From NCBI RefSeq assembly GCF_002127655.1, contig NZ_NEHB01000042.1:1-45257 (forward strand): a DNA stretch of 45,257 bases, in the 5' to 3' direction. Of the stretch, positions 16,435 to 25,973 are shown in pieces (positions within the stretch are counted from its first letter, which is position 1; each line of letters begins with the position of its first letter). Both the position numbers and the translations under genes were made by a program. Below the pieces are notes generated by a model. That model saw only the letters and a program-made list of their open reading frames with translations. It did not search any database and was not told the origin of the DNA. The DNA is from Janthinobacterium sp. GW456P. GTDB lineage: Bacteria; Pseudomonadota; Gammaproteobacteria; Burkholderiales; Burkholderiaceae_D.

Positions 16435-17790
16435 TTATTGTACCGGCGGCGTGGCCGGCGCGGCCGGGGGCCAGGTGCCCAGCACGCCCTGCTGGTATGT
16501 GGCGGCTTGTTCCGTGCGCTCGAATACGCTTTGATCATCGTCAAAGCGCACGGCCAGGCGCCCCGTCACGCCATCGAGCGTGAACGGCGCGTTCGGACGC
16601 AGCGCCACTTCGCGCGCCACGCGGAAGGCATCGATACCCAGCGCGTACAGGCGTTCCATGTCCGCCGTCAGGCGCGCGTCGGCCGGTTGCGGCGGCTGCG
16701 GATACACCATCACTTGCGGATGGTCGCGCCGCACTTGCCACGGCAAGTCCAGCAGGCGCGCCCCGTCGAGCTCGGGACCGCTGGCGCCGCGCCCGGCGCC
16801 GGGGTTCAGTGACGAGGTGCCGTACAGGGGCAGATCGCTGCCGATGGCCACGCGCAGCTGGCGCGCCTGGTCGGCGTCGAGGGCGGCAAACAGCAGGCCC
16901 GGCGACGTGGCGGCCAGGCGCGCGCGCAGCTGCACCAGTTCCGCATCGCTGAGGTAGCCATTCGTGGCCGTCAAGTCCATCGTTTCGATCTTGCCGCCCT
17001 GGCGCAGCCATTCCTGCTTGAAGGCGGCGCTGATGCGGCGCTGCGAGGGCGAACCGGCCGACAGCACCAGCGCGCTGGCGCCCGGCTGCTCGCTGGCGGC
17101 CCAGGCGGCGACCTGGCGCGCTTCCGCCTCGATCGACAGGCCCATCACCAGCAGCTTGGCCGGCAGGCGCGCCTCGCCCCGGTTGTCGGGGTGGTTCAGG
17201 GCGATCGTCGGTTTACGTACCAGGTCGCTATTTGCCACGGCCGTGACGGCCGAGCGCGACAAGGGACCGACGACCACGTCCTGTTCTTCTTGTGCCTGCG
17301 CAAACTTGTTCAGCACGTCGCTGCTGCCGTCGCCCGTATCGATCACCGTCACTTCGAAGCCGCCGCGGTCGCGCTCGTACGCGGCCATGAAGCCGGCGCG
17401 CAGCAATTCGGCCGCCGGGCCCAGGGACGCCGAGCGCAGCGGCAGCAGCAGGCCGATGTGGTGGACCTGGCCGTCGGACGGCGCCGGCGCCGTGGCGGCC
17501 GGCATGTCCTGCGGCGTGCCGGTGGCCGGCTTGGTGGTGGTGGGCGCCAGCGGCGCGCCGCTGCCGTCGTACGCGATAATATCGGGCACGGCCACGGCGA
17601 ACGTCACCGGTTCGGGCGCGGGCGGCTTGGGCGGCACGGGCGGAGGCAGCGGCTTCGGTGGCGGCAGCGCCCTTGTGTTAGATTCAATAGGCGCGCACAA
17701 TTGCCCGGGCGCGTCGCAAGGCGTGCTGCAAGCGCTCAGCATGCCGGTCGCGGCACAAACAAGCAGTAACTTCACACTATTAGCAAGCAT
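16435..17790 (-). CDS. lpoA: Penicillin-binding-protein activator LpoA (YraM)
   Basis: 451 residues. The lipoprotein signal ends in LSAC (C21). A Pro-rich linker (about 42-62, LPPPKPLPPPVPPKPP) and an unstructured stretch to about 105 precede a periplasmic-binding-protein-like domain (IGLLLPLRSASLGPAAELLRAGF onward) that in E. coli activates PBP1A from the outer membrane. The N-terminal TPR half of the enterobacterial protein is missing, which is usual for betaproteobacterial forms. GGAGG lies just upstream of ATG 17790. It is the first gene of the yraM-N-O-P-like operon and divergent from rsmI. Confidence 0.9.
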   Translation of the reverse strand: MLANSVKLLLVCAATGMLSACSTPCDAPGQLCAPIESNTRALPPPKPLPPPVPPKPPAPEPVTFAVAVPDIIAYDGSGAPLAPTTTKPATGTPQDMPAATAPAPSDGQVHHIGLLLPLRSASLGPAAELLRAGFMAAYERDRGGFEVTVIDTGDGSSDVLNKFAQAQEEQDVVVGPLSRSAVTAVANSDLVRKPTIALNHPDNRGEARLPAKLLVMGLSIEAEARQVAAWAASEQPGASALVLSAGSPSQRRISAAFKQEWLRQGGKIETMDLTATNGYLSDAELVQLRARLAATSPGLLFAALDADQARQLRVAIGSDLPLYGTSSLNPGAGRGASGPELDGARLLDLPWQVRRDHPQVMVYPQPPQPADARLTADMERLYALGIDAFRVAREVALRPNAPFTLDGVTGRLAVRFDDDQSVFERTEQAATYQQGVLGTWPPAAPATPPVQ

Positions 17791-17802
17791 TCAACCTCCA
17801 AA

Positions 17803-18711
17803 ATGACCGTACAAGAAATCAGTAACATCGCCAGCCTGCCCATCATGACAGAGGCGGCGCACCAGGTCTATCCTATCGCAACATTGTATATAGTGGCCAC
17901 GCCGATCGGCAATGTGACCGATATCAGCCTGCGCGCGCTGCACTTGCTGAGCCTTGCCGACGCCGTCGCCTGTGAAGATACGCGCAACACGGCGCACCTG
18001 CTGACGCGCTTTGGCTTGAACAAGCCATTGATTGCGGCGCATCAACATAACGAGCGCGAAGTGGCGCAAACCCTGATCGCCCGCCTGCACGCGGGCGAGC
18101 GCATCGCCCTCGTTTCCGACGCCGGCACGCCCGCCGTGTCCGACCCCGGCGCGCGCATCGTCGACGCCGTGCGCGCGGCCGGCTTGCGCGTGCTGCCCCT
18201 GCCCGGCCCGTCGGCGGCGATCACGGCCATTTCCGCCAGCGGCTTGTTGAATGACCAGTTTTACTTTGTCGGCTTCCTGCCGGCCAAGGCCAAGCAGCGC
18301 GAAACCATGCTGCACAGCCTGCGCGGCGTGACGGCGACCATGGTGTTTTATGAGGCGCCGCACCGCATCCTCGATTGCGCCACGGCCCTGGTGGAAGCGT
18401 TCGAGCCGACGCGCCAGGTGGTGTTCGCGCGCGAACTGACGAAACTGTTCGAGGAAATCCACCGCTGCCCCCTGTCGGAAGCGGAAAGCTGGATCCGCGC
18501 CGACGCGCACCGCGAAAAGGGCGAGTTCGTCGTCCTGCTGGAAGGCGCCAGCGAAGCGCAGGACGCGGAAGACGTGGAAGCGGAACGTATCCTGAACATC
18601 CTGCTGGCCGAATGCAGCGTCAAGCAGGCGGCCAACCTGACGGCGCAGATCACGGGCCGCAAGAAGAACGCCCTGTATGAACGGGCGTTGCAGTTGAAGG
18701 GGCAGGAATAA
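17803..18711 (+). CDS. rsmI: 16S rRNA (cytidine1402-2'-O)-methyltransferase RsmI
   Basis: 302 residues. It 2'-O-methylates C1402 in the ribosomal P site together with RsmH. The SAM-binding tetrapyrrole-methylase fold is clear: LYIVATPIGNVTDIS, CEDTRNTAHLL, ALVSDAGTPAVSDPG, PLPGPSAAITA, and a C-terminal HTH-like end KKNALYERAL. ATG 17845 (MTEAAH) would match the E. coli start more closely; neither start has a clear binding site. Only 12 bases separate 17803 from the lpoA start, so the promoters of the two divergent genes must overlap coding sequence. Confidence 0.96.
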   Translation: MTVQEISNIASLPIMTEAAHQVYPIATLYIVATPIGNVTDISLRALHLLSLADAVACEDTRNTAHLLTRFGLNKPLIAAHQHNEREVAQTLIARLHAGERIALVSDAGTPAVSDPGARIVDAVRAAGLRVLPLPGPSAAITAISASGLLNDQFYFVGFLPAKAKQRETMLHSLRGVTATMVFYEAPHRILDCATALVEAFEPTRQVVFARELTKLFEEIHRCPLSEAESWIRADAHREKGEFVVLLEGASEAQDAEDVEAERILNILLAECSVKQAANLTAQITGRKKNALYERALQLKGQE

Positions 18712-18716
18712 GGGCA

Positions 18717-19153
18717 TCAGGACGGCGGCTTGACATCGAGTGCACTTGCCGCCGCGAGCAACTGTTCCACATGCTCGATCAACTCGTCGACAAAGCCCTG
18801 CGTGACATCGAGATCGCCCTCGTATTCCGCCAGGTTGCGCTTGCGGTGCGCCTGATTGAATAGCAGCCACTGCTGTGGCGTGAAGCCAGCGTGTGTTCCA
18901 GACTCTGAAAGACGAGATAGCGGTTGTCGCTGCGATAACCATGTTGACGCAGCGCAGACAGGGCAGCCGCATGCGCGGCGTTATAGGCGAGGTCGAAGCG
19001 GCTTTCCAGCGACAGTATCACCTGCCTGGCATCACGCAGGCGCACGGTGGCCGAGCGCAGCAAGCCTGCGCGTTCGCGCGCGTCGGGCGCTTCAGCTTTG
19101 AGCTGGCCGATGTGTGCCAGGTTTGCCAGCGCCTGTAAGTTCGGTGAGGTCAT
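18717..19153 (-). pseudogene. HEPN-domain protein partner of the nucleotidyltransferase, frameshifted
   Basis: From ATG 19153 (MTSPNLQALANL) the frame reads to LVFQSLEHTLA and then leaves the family pattern. Deleting the effect of one missing base near 18885-18890 restores a frame reading FTPQQWLLFNQAHRKRNLAEYEG and ending at TGA 18719-18717. The total span is 437 bases, one short of 146 codons. The restored protein is an all-helical HEPN-type domain with AHRKRNLAEYEG as the likely RNase motif region (R..Y instead of the canonical R..H). As sequenced the toxin would be about 145 residues with a scrambled C-terminus. It overlaps the nucleotidyltransferase gene by 62 bases. Real mutation or sequencing error cannot be told apart. 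Confidence 0.75.
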
Positions 19154-19724
19154 CGTTGGAGCCTTTGACAAAAATCTTGGGCTGTTCGAGGATGCGCACG
19201 ACGAACGACTTGCCATCGTCTATTCTCTGCCGCCATTCTTGCCGCGTGTACAAGGTCGGGTTGATGCTGCGACCCAGCTGCTGCTGCGCTGGCTGCAGCG
19301 CTGCCAACAACTGGGCATTCGATGCCATGTTGCCGATCACCATCAGGTCGATGTCGCTGTGCGCCTGTTCCGTGCCCTTGGCCATCGAACCGTACACAAA
19401 CGCCAGGTCGATTTCCTGCCAATACGGTTGCAGGGCCACGCGCAGCACATCGGCGACACCAAAGGTTTTCAGCACGATGCTGCGCAGCTCGTCGAAGATC
19501 GGCGCAGCATGATTTGCCTGGTAATGCTTCTGGTTGCCCACTTTCTTGACGGTTACCAGGGCCGATTTCACCAGCTTGGCCAGTTCGCGTTGCACGGCGC
19601 CCGAGCCGATGGCCGCGAAGGCGATGATTTCATTTGCATAGAAAGACCGTTGCGCCTGGCCAAAAAGCAAAGCCAGCACGCGTTGCTGTGTCTTGGAAAA
19701 CAATGTATCTGCGAAAGTACCCAT
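19092..19724 (-). CDS. wHTH-MNT: winged-helix fused to minimal nucleotidyltransferase (antitoxin-like)
   Basis: 210 residues. Residues 5-75 are a winged helix (LFSKTQQRVLALLFGQ, FYANEIIAFAAIGSGAVQREL, LVTVKKVGNQKHYQA). Residues 90-190 are a polymerase-beta-type nucleotidyltransferase with G112-S113 and D124-x-D126 (GSMAKG, HSDIDLMVIG). In HEPN/MNT pairs the MNT protein disarms the HEPN RNase by adding nucleotides to it. Here the fused HTH can also repress the operon. The preferred start is ATG 19724, inside the twin palindrome; ATG 19769, overlapping the stop of the upstream gene, is an alternative giving 225 residues. The downstream HEPN gene is broken while this gene looks intact. Confidence 0.85.
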   Translation of the reverse strand: MGTFADTLFSKTQQRVLALLFGQAQRSFYANEIIAFAAIGSGAVQRELAKLVKSALVTVKKVGNQKHYQANHAAPIFDELRSIVLKTFGVADVLRVALQPYWQEIDLAFVYGSMAKGTEQAHSDIDLMVIGNMASNAQLLAALQPAQQQLGRSINPTLYTRQEWRQRIDDGKSFVVRILEQPKIFVKGSNDDLTELTGAGKPGTHRPAQS

Positions 19725-19760
19725 ATTGGGTATGTTAGTACCCAATATGGGTATAGTCAA
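19718..19760 (-). promoter_or_regulatory. Promoter and twin-palindrome operator of the wHTH-MNT/HEPN pair
   Basis: On the minus strand TTGACT (19760-19755), a 17-base spacer and TAACAT (19737-19732) form a near-consensus promoter. TACCCATATTGGGTA (19718-19732) and TACCCAATATGGGTA (19739-19753) are inverted repeats of TACCCA/TGGGTA and are reverse complements of each other, with centres 21 bases apart, two helical turns. One fills the spacer; the other covers the transcription start and ATG 19724, whose A lies 8 bases after the -10 box, so the mRNA may be leaderless. The winged helix of the encoded protein is the expected ligand. Confidence 0.75.
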
Positions 19761-19768
19761 GCAGTCCA

Positions 19769-20428
19769 TCACCACTTGCAGCCGCTATCCTTCTTGTCGA
19801 GCAACATCAGCACAGGCGCCAGCAAGCCCGCCCCTGCATAGGCGGTGCGGCAATCGCCGCGCTTGCCCTGCGCGATGTCGCGCGCCAGCTGGGTTTCCGT
19901 TTGCAGCGGCTTGTCGGGGATTTGTCCCACGGCCGTGCCCACCTTGGACGGGTCGCGCTCGCCCGCCATCTTGCGCGCCGTGCGTCTGGCCGCTTCCATG
20001 TCGAACTTTGGCGTTTCTTGCGAGAAGGTGTCGGGACTGGCCGCCGACGTGGCCGGTGCGGCTGGCACGACCGTGATGGCTTGCGGGCTGGGCGCTGGCG
20101 CGGTGGCTGCCGCCGGTGTTTCGCGGACAGTGGCGCGTTTCGGCTTGCTGATGGGCTTGGGTTCGCGCTTCGGCTTGCCCACTTCGACGGGCGGCGGCGG
20201 GGGCTTGGCGGCCAGCGGACGTATCCACACGGCGATCGACTCCACGCGCGGGGCCGTGTCCGGCGGGGCAGACGGCTGGACATGGCGCCAAAGATAGATC
20301 AAGGCGCCATGCAGCAGCAAGGACACGGCGATGCCGAGCACGATGCCGCGGTTCCTCGGCATGGGCTGGCCGCCGCCGCTTCCGCCGTTTCTTTCTATAC
20401 TGAAATCCATTGCCGTCGTCGCCTTCAT
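19769..20428 (-). CDS. Hypothetical TonB-like single-pass membrane protein
   Basis: 219 residues from ATG 20428 (MKATTAMDF); 20410 is also possible. One TM helix (about 28-48, GIVLGIAVSLLLHGALIYLW) is followed by a Pro/Lys-rich stretch (KPPPPPVEVGKPKREPKPISKPK) like the periplasm-spanning part of TonB and TolA. The C-terminal 80 residues are helical and end in DCRTAYAGAGLLAPVLMLLD plus SGCKW, with two Cys that may form a disulfide; no TonB C-terminal domain is present. Function unknown. Its stop overlaps ATG 19769 of the alternative start of the next gene. Confidence 0.8.
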   Translation of the reverse strand: MKATTAMDFSIERNGGSGGGQPMPRNRGIVLGIAVSLLLHGALIYLWRHVQPSAPPDTAPRVESIAVWIRPLAAKPPPPPVEVGKPKREPKPISKPKRATVRETPAAATAPAPSPQAITVVPAAPATSAASPDTFSQETPKFDMEAARRTARKMAGERDPSKVGTAVGQIPDKPLQTETQLARDIAQGKRGDCRTAYAGAGLLAPVLMLLDKKDSGCKW

Positions 20429-20538
20429 GTCTGATCGGGAAAACCTGCCAAGCCAGTGTCGCATATTTCAATTGCCTTGAAAAATACAGGCGCCTCAGTG
20501 CCGTGCGTAAATAATTTACACAGAGTTTCACCTGGCCC

Positions 20539-20567
20539 TTGACCGAAGTCGATATGGCCTGTATTAT
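20539..20567 (+). promoter_or_regulatory. Promoter of tRNA-Pro
   Basis: TTGACC (20539-20544), a 17-base spacer and TATTAT (20562-20567) lie 9 bases before the mature tRNA 5' end. Confidence 0.75.
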
Positions 20568-20576
20568 CTTGGTCTT

Positions 20577-20653
20577 CGGAGTGTGGCGCAGCCCGGTAGC
20601 GCACCTGGTTTGGGACCAGGGGGTCCAAGGTTCGAATCCTTGTACTCCGACCA
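20577..20653 (+). tRNA. tRNA-Pro(TGG)
   Basis: 77 bases with encoded CCA. The acceptor arm CGGAGTG pairs with TACTCCG (one G-T). The anticodon stem CCTGG/CCAGG holds the loop TTTGGGA with anticodon TGG at 20611-20613, and the T arm carries GTTCGAATC. A terminator follows 11 bases downstream, so it is a single-gene unit. No integrase or duplicated 3' end follows, so it is not in visible use as an attachment site. Confidence 0.97.
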
Positions 20654-20663
20654 AATTTGTAGA

Positions 20664-20699
20664 AAAAAACCCAAGAGTTTCGGCTCTTGGGTTTTTTTT
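20664..20699 (+). terminator. Rho-independent terminator after tRNA-Pro
   Basis: AACCCAAGAG (20668-20677) pairs perfectly with CTCTTGGGTT (20684-20693) around TTTCGG, with A run before and eight T at the end, so it could work in both directions. Confidence 0.93.
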
Positions 20700-20746
20700 C
20701 GTCTGTACGGGTCACGTTGCGGGTCACATTGGTCGGGGTAGGTCGG

Positions 20747-20842
20747 GTAGGTCGGATTAGCGCGCCAGCGCGTAATCCGACAACACCAGGATCATGGCCA
20801 ACATTGTTGTCGGGTTACGCGCTACGCGCTAACCCGGCCTAC
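20747..20842. repeat. Pair of REP-like extragenic palindromes (BIME-like), copy 1
   Basis: Two imperfect palindromes face each other: 20747-20784 (begins GTAGGTCGGATTAGCG, ends CGTAATCCGACAAC) and 20806-20842 (begins GTTGTCGGGTTACGCG, ends CTAACCCGGCCTAC). Each can fold into a long hairpin, and the two are in opposite orientation about 21 bases apart. A second pair lies at 24796-24887. The design is that of REP elements mobilised by RAYT transposases, known in many proteobacteria; no RAYT gene is in the window. The second unit runs into the stop codon of the HMG-CoA lyase gene. Confidence 0.85.
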
Positions 20843-21762
20843 GCCGCTGCGCGTTTCGCCGCGATGGCGTTGCCCGCGCGGCTGGAGCCCTTGCGCCCCA
20901 GCTGCTGCGAGATGAACTGCCCCGCGTCGACCACCAGGCCCAGGTCGATGCCGGTGTCTATCCCCAGTCCCTGCATCATGTACAGCACGTCCTCGGTGGC
21001 CACATTGCCGGTGGCGCCCTTGGCGTAGGGGCAGCCGCCGAGTCCCGAGACGGATGAATGATAAATCGCAATGCCCGTTTCCAGGCTGGCGTAGATGTTC
21101 GCCAGCGCCTGGCCATAGGTGTCGTGGAAGTGGCCGGACAGGCCATTCACGTGGAAGGCGGCGATGGCGCGCTGCATCACCGCCTGCGTCTTTCTCGGCG
21201 TGGCCACGCCGATGGTGTCGGCGATGTCGATTTCGTCGCAGCCGAGGTCGCGCATGCGGCCCACCACGTCGGCCACGGCGTCGAGCGGCACGTCCCCCTG
21301 ATAGGGGCAGCCGAAGGCGCAGCTGATGCTGCCGCGCAGGCGCAGGCCGTGTTCCTTGGCCGCTTTCGCCACGCCTTCGAAGCGGGCGATCGATTCGGCG
21401 ATGGAGCAGTTGATATTCTTTTGCGAGAAGGCCTCGGAAGCGGAACCGAAGATCACCACTTCATCGGCCTTTGCCGCCAGGGCCGCTTCAAAACCCTGCA
21501 TGTTCGGCGTCAGCGCCGAGTAGATCGTGCCAGCGCGGCGCGCGATCTTTTCCATCACTTCCGCGCTGGTGGCCATCTGCGGCACCCATTTCGGCGAGAC
21601 GAAGGACGCCGCCTCGATATTGGCGAAGCCGGCCAGGGTCAGGCGGTCGACCAGCTCGATCTTGACGGCGGCGCTGATGGTGTCCTTCTCGTTTTGCAGG
21701 CCGTCGCGCGGGCCCACTTCGACGATCTTGACCTGCTTGGGCAGACTGGTGGTCGGGTTCAT
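20839..21762 (-). CDS. mvaB: Hydroxymethylglutaryl-CoA lyase
   Basis: 307 residues, TIM-barrel of the HMGL-like family. VGPRDGLQNE holds R19 and D20, HFHD holds metal ligands H211 and H213, and the signature GLGGCPYAKGATGN holds the catalytic C244. It splits HMG-CoA to acetyl-CoA and acetoacetate, the last step of leucine catabolism. One base separates it from ghrA upstream, so it ends the leucine operon. The TAG stop (20841-20839) lies inside the REP palindrome. Confidence 0.96.
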   Translation of the reverse strand: MNPTTSLPKQVKIVEVGPRDGLQNEKDTISAAVKIELVDRLTLAGFANIEAASFVSPKWVPQMATSAEVMEKIARRAGTIYSALTPNMQGFEAALAAKADEVVIFGSASEAFSQKNINCSIAESIARFEGVAKAAKEHGLRLRGSISCAFGCPYQGDVPLDAVADVVGRMRDLGCDEIDIADTIGVATPRKTQAVMQRAIAAFHVNGLSGHFHDTYGQALANIYASLETGIAIYHSSVSGLGGCPYAKGATGNVATEDVLYMMQGLGIDTGIDLGLVVDAGQFISQQLGRKGSSRAGNAIAAKRAAA

Positions 21763-21763
21763 T

Positions 21764-22696
21764 TCAATATCCTTGCAAACGGTTGACGATGCCGGCGACA
21801 GAGTCTCCGGCGTGCAGGCGGCGCATCTTGGCGGCGATCTGCGCCACGCTTTCGCGGCGCAGGGTGGCGGCCGAAATATGCGGCGTGATGGTGATGCGTG
21901 GTTCTTGCCAGAACGGGTGCTGCTGCGGCAGCGGCTCGTTGCGGAACACGTCGAGCGTGGCCCCGGCGATATGCCCGGAGCGGATCAACGTCAATAAGTC
22001 CGGTTCGGCCAGGTGCGCGCCGCGCGCCACGTTGATGACATAGGCGCCCGGCAGCAGCATCGACAGGCGTGCGCGGTCGAGCAGGTTGTGCGTGTCCGGC
22101 GTGAGCGGCAGCATGCACACCAGCACGCGCGTGCCGCGTAAAAACGCTTCCAGCCCTTCATCGCCCGCAAAACGCTGCACGCCATCGATGTGCTTCTGGC
22201 CGCGGCTCCATCCGCGCAGCGGAAATTCGAACTGTGCCAGCGCTTGCAGCACGCGCGTGCCCAGCACGCCCATGCCCAGCACGCCGACGGGGAAGTCCAT
22301 CTTGTCGAAGGCGGGCAGCGGCTGCCAGATGCCGGCGCGGCCCTGCGCCTCGTAATCGTCGAAACGGCGGAAGTGGCGCAGCACGGCGTGGCTCACATAC
22401 TCGGCCATCTGCACGCCCATGCCCGCGTCGTCCAGGCGTACCAGCGGTACGTGGGCGGGCAGCGCCTCGCCGAATTTCAACAGCGCGTCAACGCCGGCGC
22501 CCGTATTGAAGATGGCTTTGACGTTGGCCAGCTCGGGCAGCATGGCGGCCGGTGGCTGCCACACGACGGCGTAGTCGCATGGTTCAACCGCTTCGCCTTC
22601 GCGCCAGAAGATAATGTCGGCCTCGGGCAGCAAATCGCGGAAGTCGCTGATCCACGCCGCTTCCTTGCCGTCCGAGCGTTGTAACAGGATGCGCAT
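21764..22696 (-). CDS. ghrA: D-2-hydroxyacid dehydrogenase (glyoxylate/hydroxypyruvate reductase A-like)
   Basis: 310 residues. The Rossmann motif GMGVLGTRVLQAL, the catalytic arginine in NVARGAHL, and the His in ITPHISAATL match GhrA-type reductases, which reduce glyoxylate, hydroxypyruvate and related 2-oxoacids with NADPH. It sits between the methylcrotonyl-CoA carboxylase alpha gene (10 bases) and the HMG-CoA lyase gene (1 base), although its reaction is not a standard step of leucine breakdown; it may recycle a 2-oxoacid from branched-chain metabolism. The start at ATG 22696 (MRILLQRSDG) fits the family; the open frame before it is a shadow. Confidence 0.9.
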   Translation of the reverse strand: MRILLQRSDGKEAAWISDFRDLLPEADIIFWREGEAVEPCDYAVVWQPPAAMLPELANVKAIFNTGAGVDALLKFGEALPAHVPLVRLDDAGMGVQMAEYVSHAVLRHFRRFDDYEAQGRAGIWQPLPAFDKMDFPVGVLGMGVLGTRVLQALAQFEFPLRGWSRGQKHIDGVQRFAGDEGLEAFLRGTRVLVCMLPLTPDTHNLLDRARLSMLLPGAYVINVARGAHLAEPDLLTLIRSGHIAGATLDVFRNEPLPQQHPFWQEPRITITPHISAATLRRESVAQIAAKMRRLHAGDSVAGIVNRLQGY

Positions 22697-22706
22697 GTGC
22701 TTACCT

Positions 22707-24734
<2,028 letters not shown>

Positions 24735-24795
24735 GGTCTCTCTCTATTCTCTCAAAAAAAGGGCAGCTGTCTCTTGATGGACCTGTTCTGCTGGT

Positions 24796-24887
24796 TTGTC
24801 GGTTTACGCGCTACGCGCCAAACCGACCTACGCATGGTGAGGCTGGATATCGTAGGTCGGGTTAGCCGCCACGGCGTAACCCGACAA
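24796..24887. repeat. Pair of REP-like extragenic palindromes, copy 2
   Basis: 24796-24831 (begins TTGTCGGTTTACGCG, ends AAACCGACCTAC) and 24852-24887 (begins GTAGGTCGGGTTAGCC, ends GTAACCCGACAA) are the same element as at 20747-20842 but in the opposite mutual orientation. They fill the 161-base gap between bioB and the carboxylase alpha gene and are probably transcribed as part of that operon. The rest of the gap shows nothing else. Confidence 0.85.
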
Positions 24888-24895
24888 GGCTGTCA

Positions 24896-25942
24896 TCAGC
24901 AGCCGCACTTCTCTTTCTGCACCGAGTCCAGCATGGCGCCGCGCGTCTGCAAGCCCAGCTTGTTCAGCAGGGTGCGGTCGTCTTCCGCTTCCGGGTTGTC
25001 GGTGGTGAGCAGCTTGTCGCCGTAGAAGATGGAATTGGCGCCGGCCAGGAAGCACATCGCCTGCACGGCTTCGCCCATCTGGCGGCGGCCGGCCGACAAA
25101 CGCACGCGCGCCTTCGGCATGGTGATGCGGGCCACGGCGATCGTGCGCACGAATTCGAATGGGTCCAGCGCTTCCAGGCCGTACAAAGGCGTGCCTTCCA
25201 CCTGCACCAGGTGGTTGACGGGCACCGATTCCGGATACGGATTCAGATTCGCCAGCTGGGCAATCAGGCCCGCGCGCTGCAATCGCGTTTCGCCCATGCC
25301 GACGATGCCGCCGCAGCACACTTTCAAGCCCGCTTCGCGCACGCGGCCCAGGGTGTCCAGACGATCCTGGTATTCGCGCGTGGAGATGACGTTGTCGTAG
25401 AACTCGGGCGCCGTGTCCAGGTTGTGGTTGTAGAAATCGAGACCTGCGTTCTTCAGGCGGTCCGCCTGTCCCTCTTCCAGCATGCCCAGGGTGGCGCAGG
25501 TTTCCAGGCCCAGCGCCTTCACTTTGCTGACCATTTCTTCGACTTTGTCCATGTCGCGCTCTTTCGGGCTGCGCCAGGCGGCGCCCATGCAGAAGCGCGT
25601 GGCGCCGTTGGCTTTCGCCTGGCGGGCCGCGTCGAGCACCGTGTCGATGTCGAGGATTTTTTTCGCTTCCACGCCCGTGTCGTAGCGCGCCGCCTGCGGG
25701 CAGTAGCCGCAGTCTTCCTCGCAGCCGCCCGTCTTGATCGACAACAGGGTCGCCAGTTCCACGTCGCCGTCTGGGAAGTTGGCGCGATGCGTTTGCTGGG
25801 CCTTGAACATCAGGTCATTGAATGGCAGGTCGAACAGGGCCAGCACGTCGGCGACGGGCCAGGTGGCCGCTTCGGGCACGGTGATACGTGCCGCAGGGCG
25901 GTGCAGTTCGACGGTTTTTGCTGCTTCTTGGACGTGAGACAT
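24896..25942 (-). CDS. bioB: Biotin synthase BioB (radical SAM)
   Basis: 348 residues. It inserts sulfur into dethiobiotin. The radical-SAM motif [10 protein letters not shown] gives C74, C78 and C81, and the second cluster region includes C-rich and Arg positions ([23 protein letters not shown]). AAGGA lies upstream of ATG 25942. It is the last of four bio genes and ends in the Cys-rich tail EKCGC. Confidence 0.98.
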   Translation of the reverse strand: MSHVQEAAKTVELHRPAARITVPEAATWPVADVLALFDLPFNDLMFKAQQTHRANFPDGDVELATLLSIKTGGCEEDCGYCPQAARYDTGVEAKKILDIDTVLDAARQAKANGATRFCMGAAWRSPKERDMDKVEEMVSKVKALGLETCATLGMLEEGQADRLKNAGLDFYNHNLDTAPEFYDNVISTREYQDRLDTLGRVREAGLKVCCGGIVGMGETRLQRAGLIAQLANLNPYPESVPVNHLVQVEGTPLYGLEALDPFEFVRTIAVARITMPKARVRLSAGRRQMGEAVQAMCFLAGANSIFYGDKLLTTDNPEAEDDRTLLNKLGLQTRGAMLDSVQKEKCGC

Positions 25943-25973
25943 GTGATTCCTTCGTTTCTGTTTTTTAGATACA

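Noticed and set aside
20577..20653. tRNA-Pro as a genomic-island attachment site
   Set aside because: No integrase gene and no repeated tRNA 3' end follow; a terminator and a REP pair come next.
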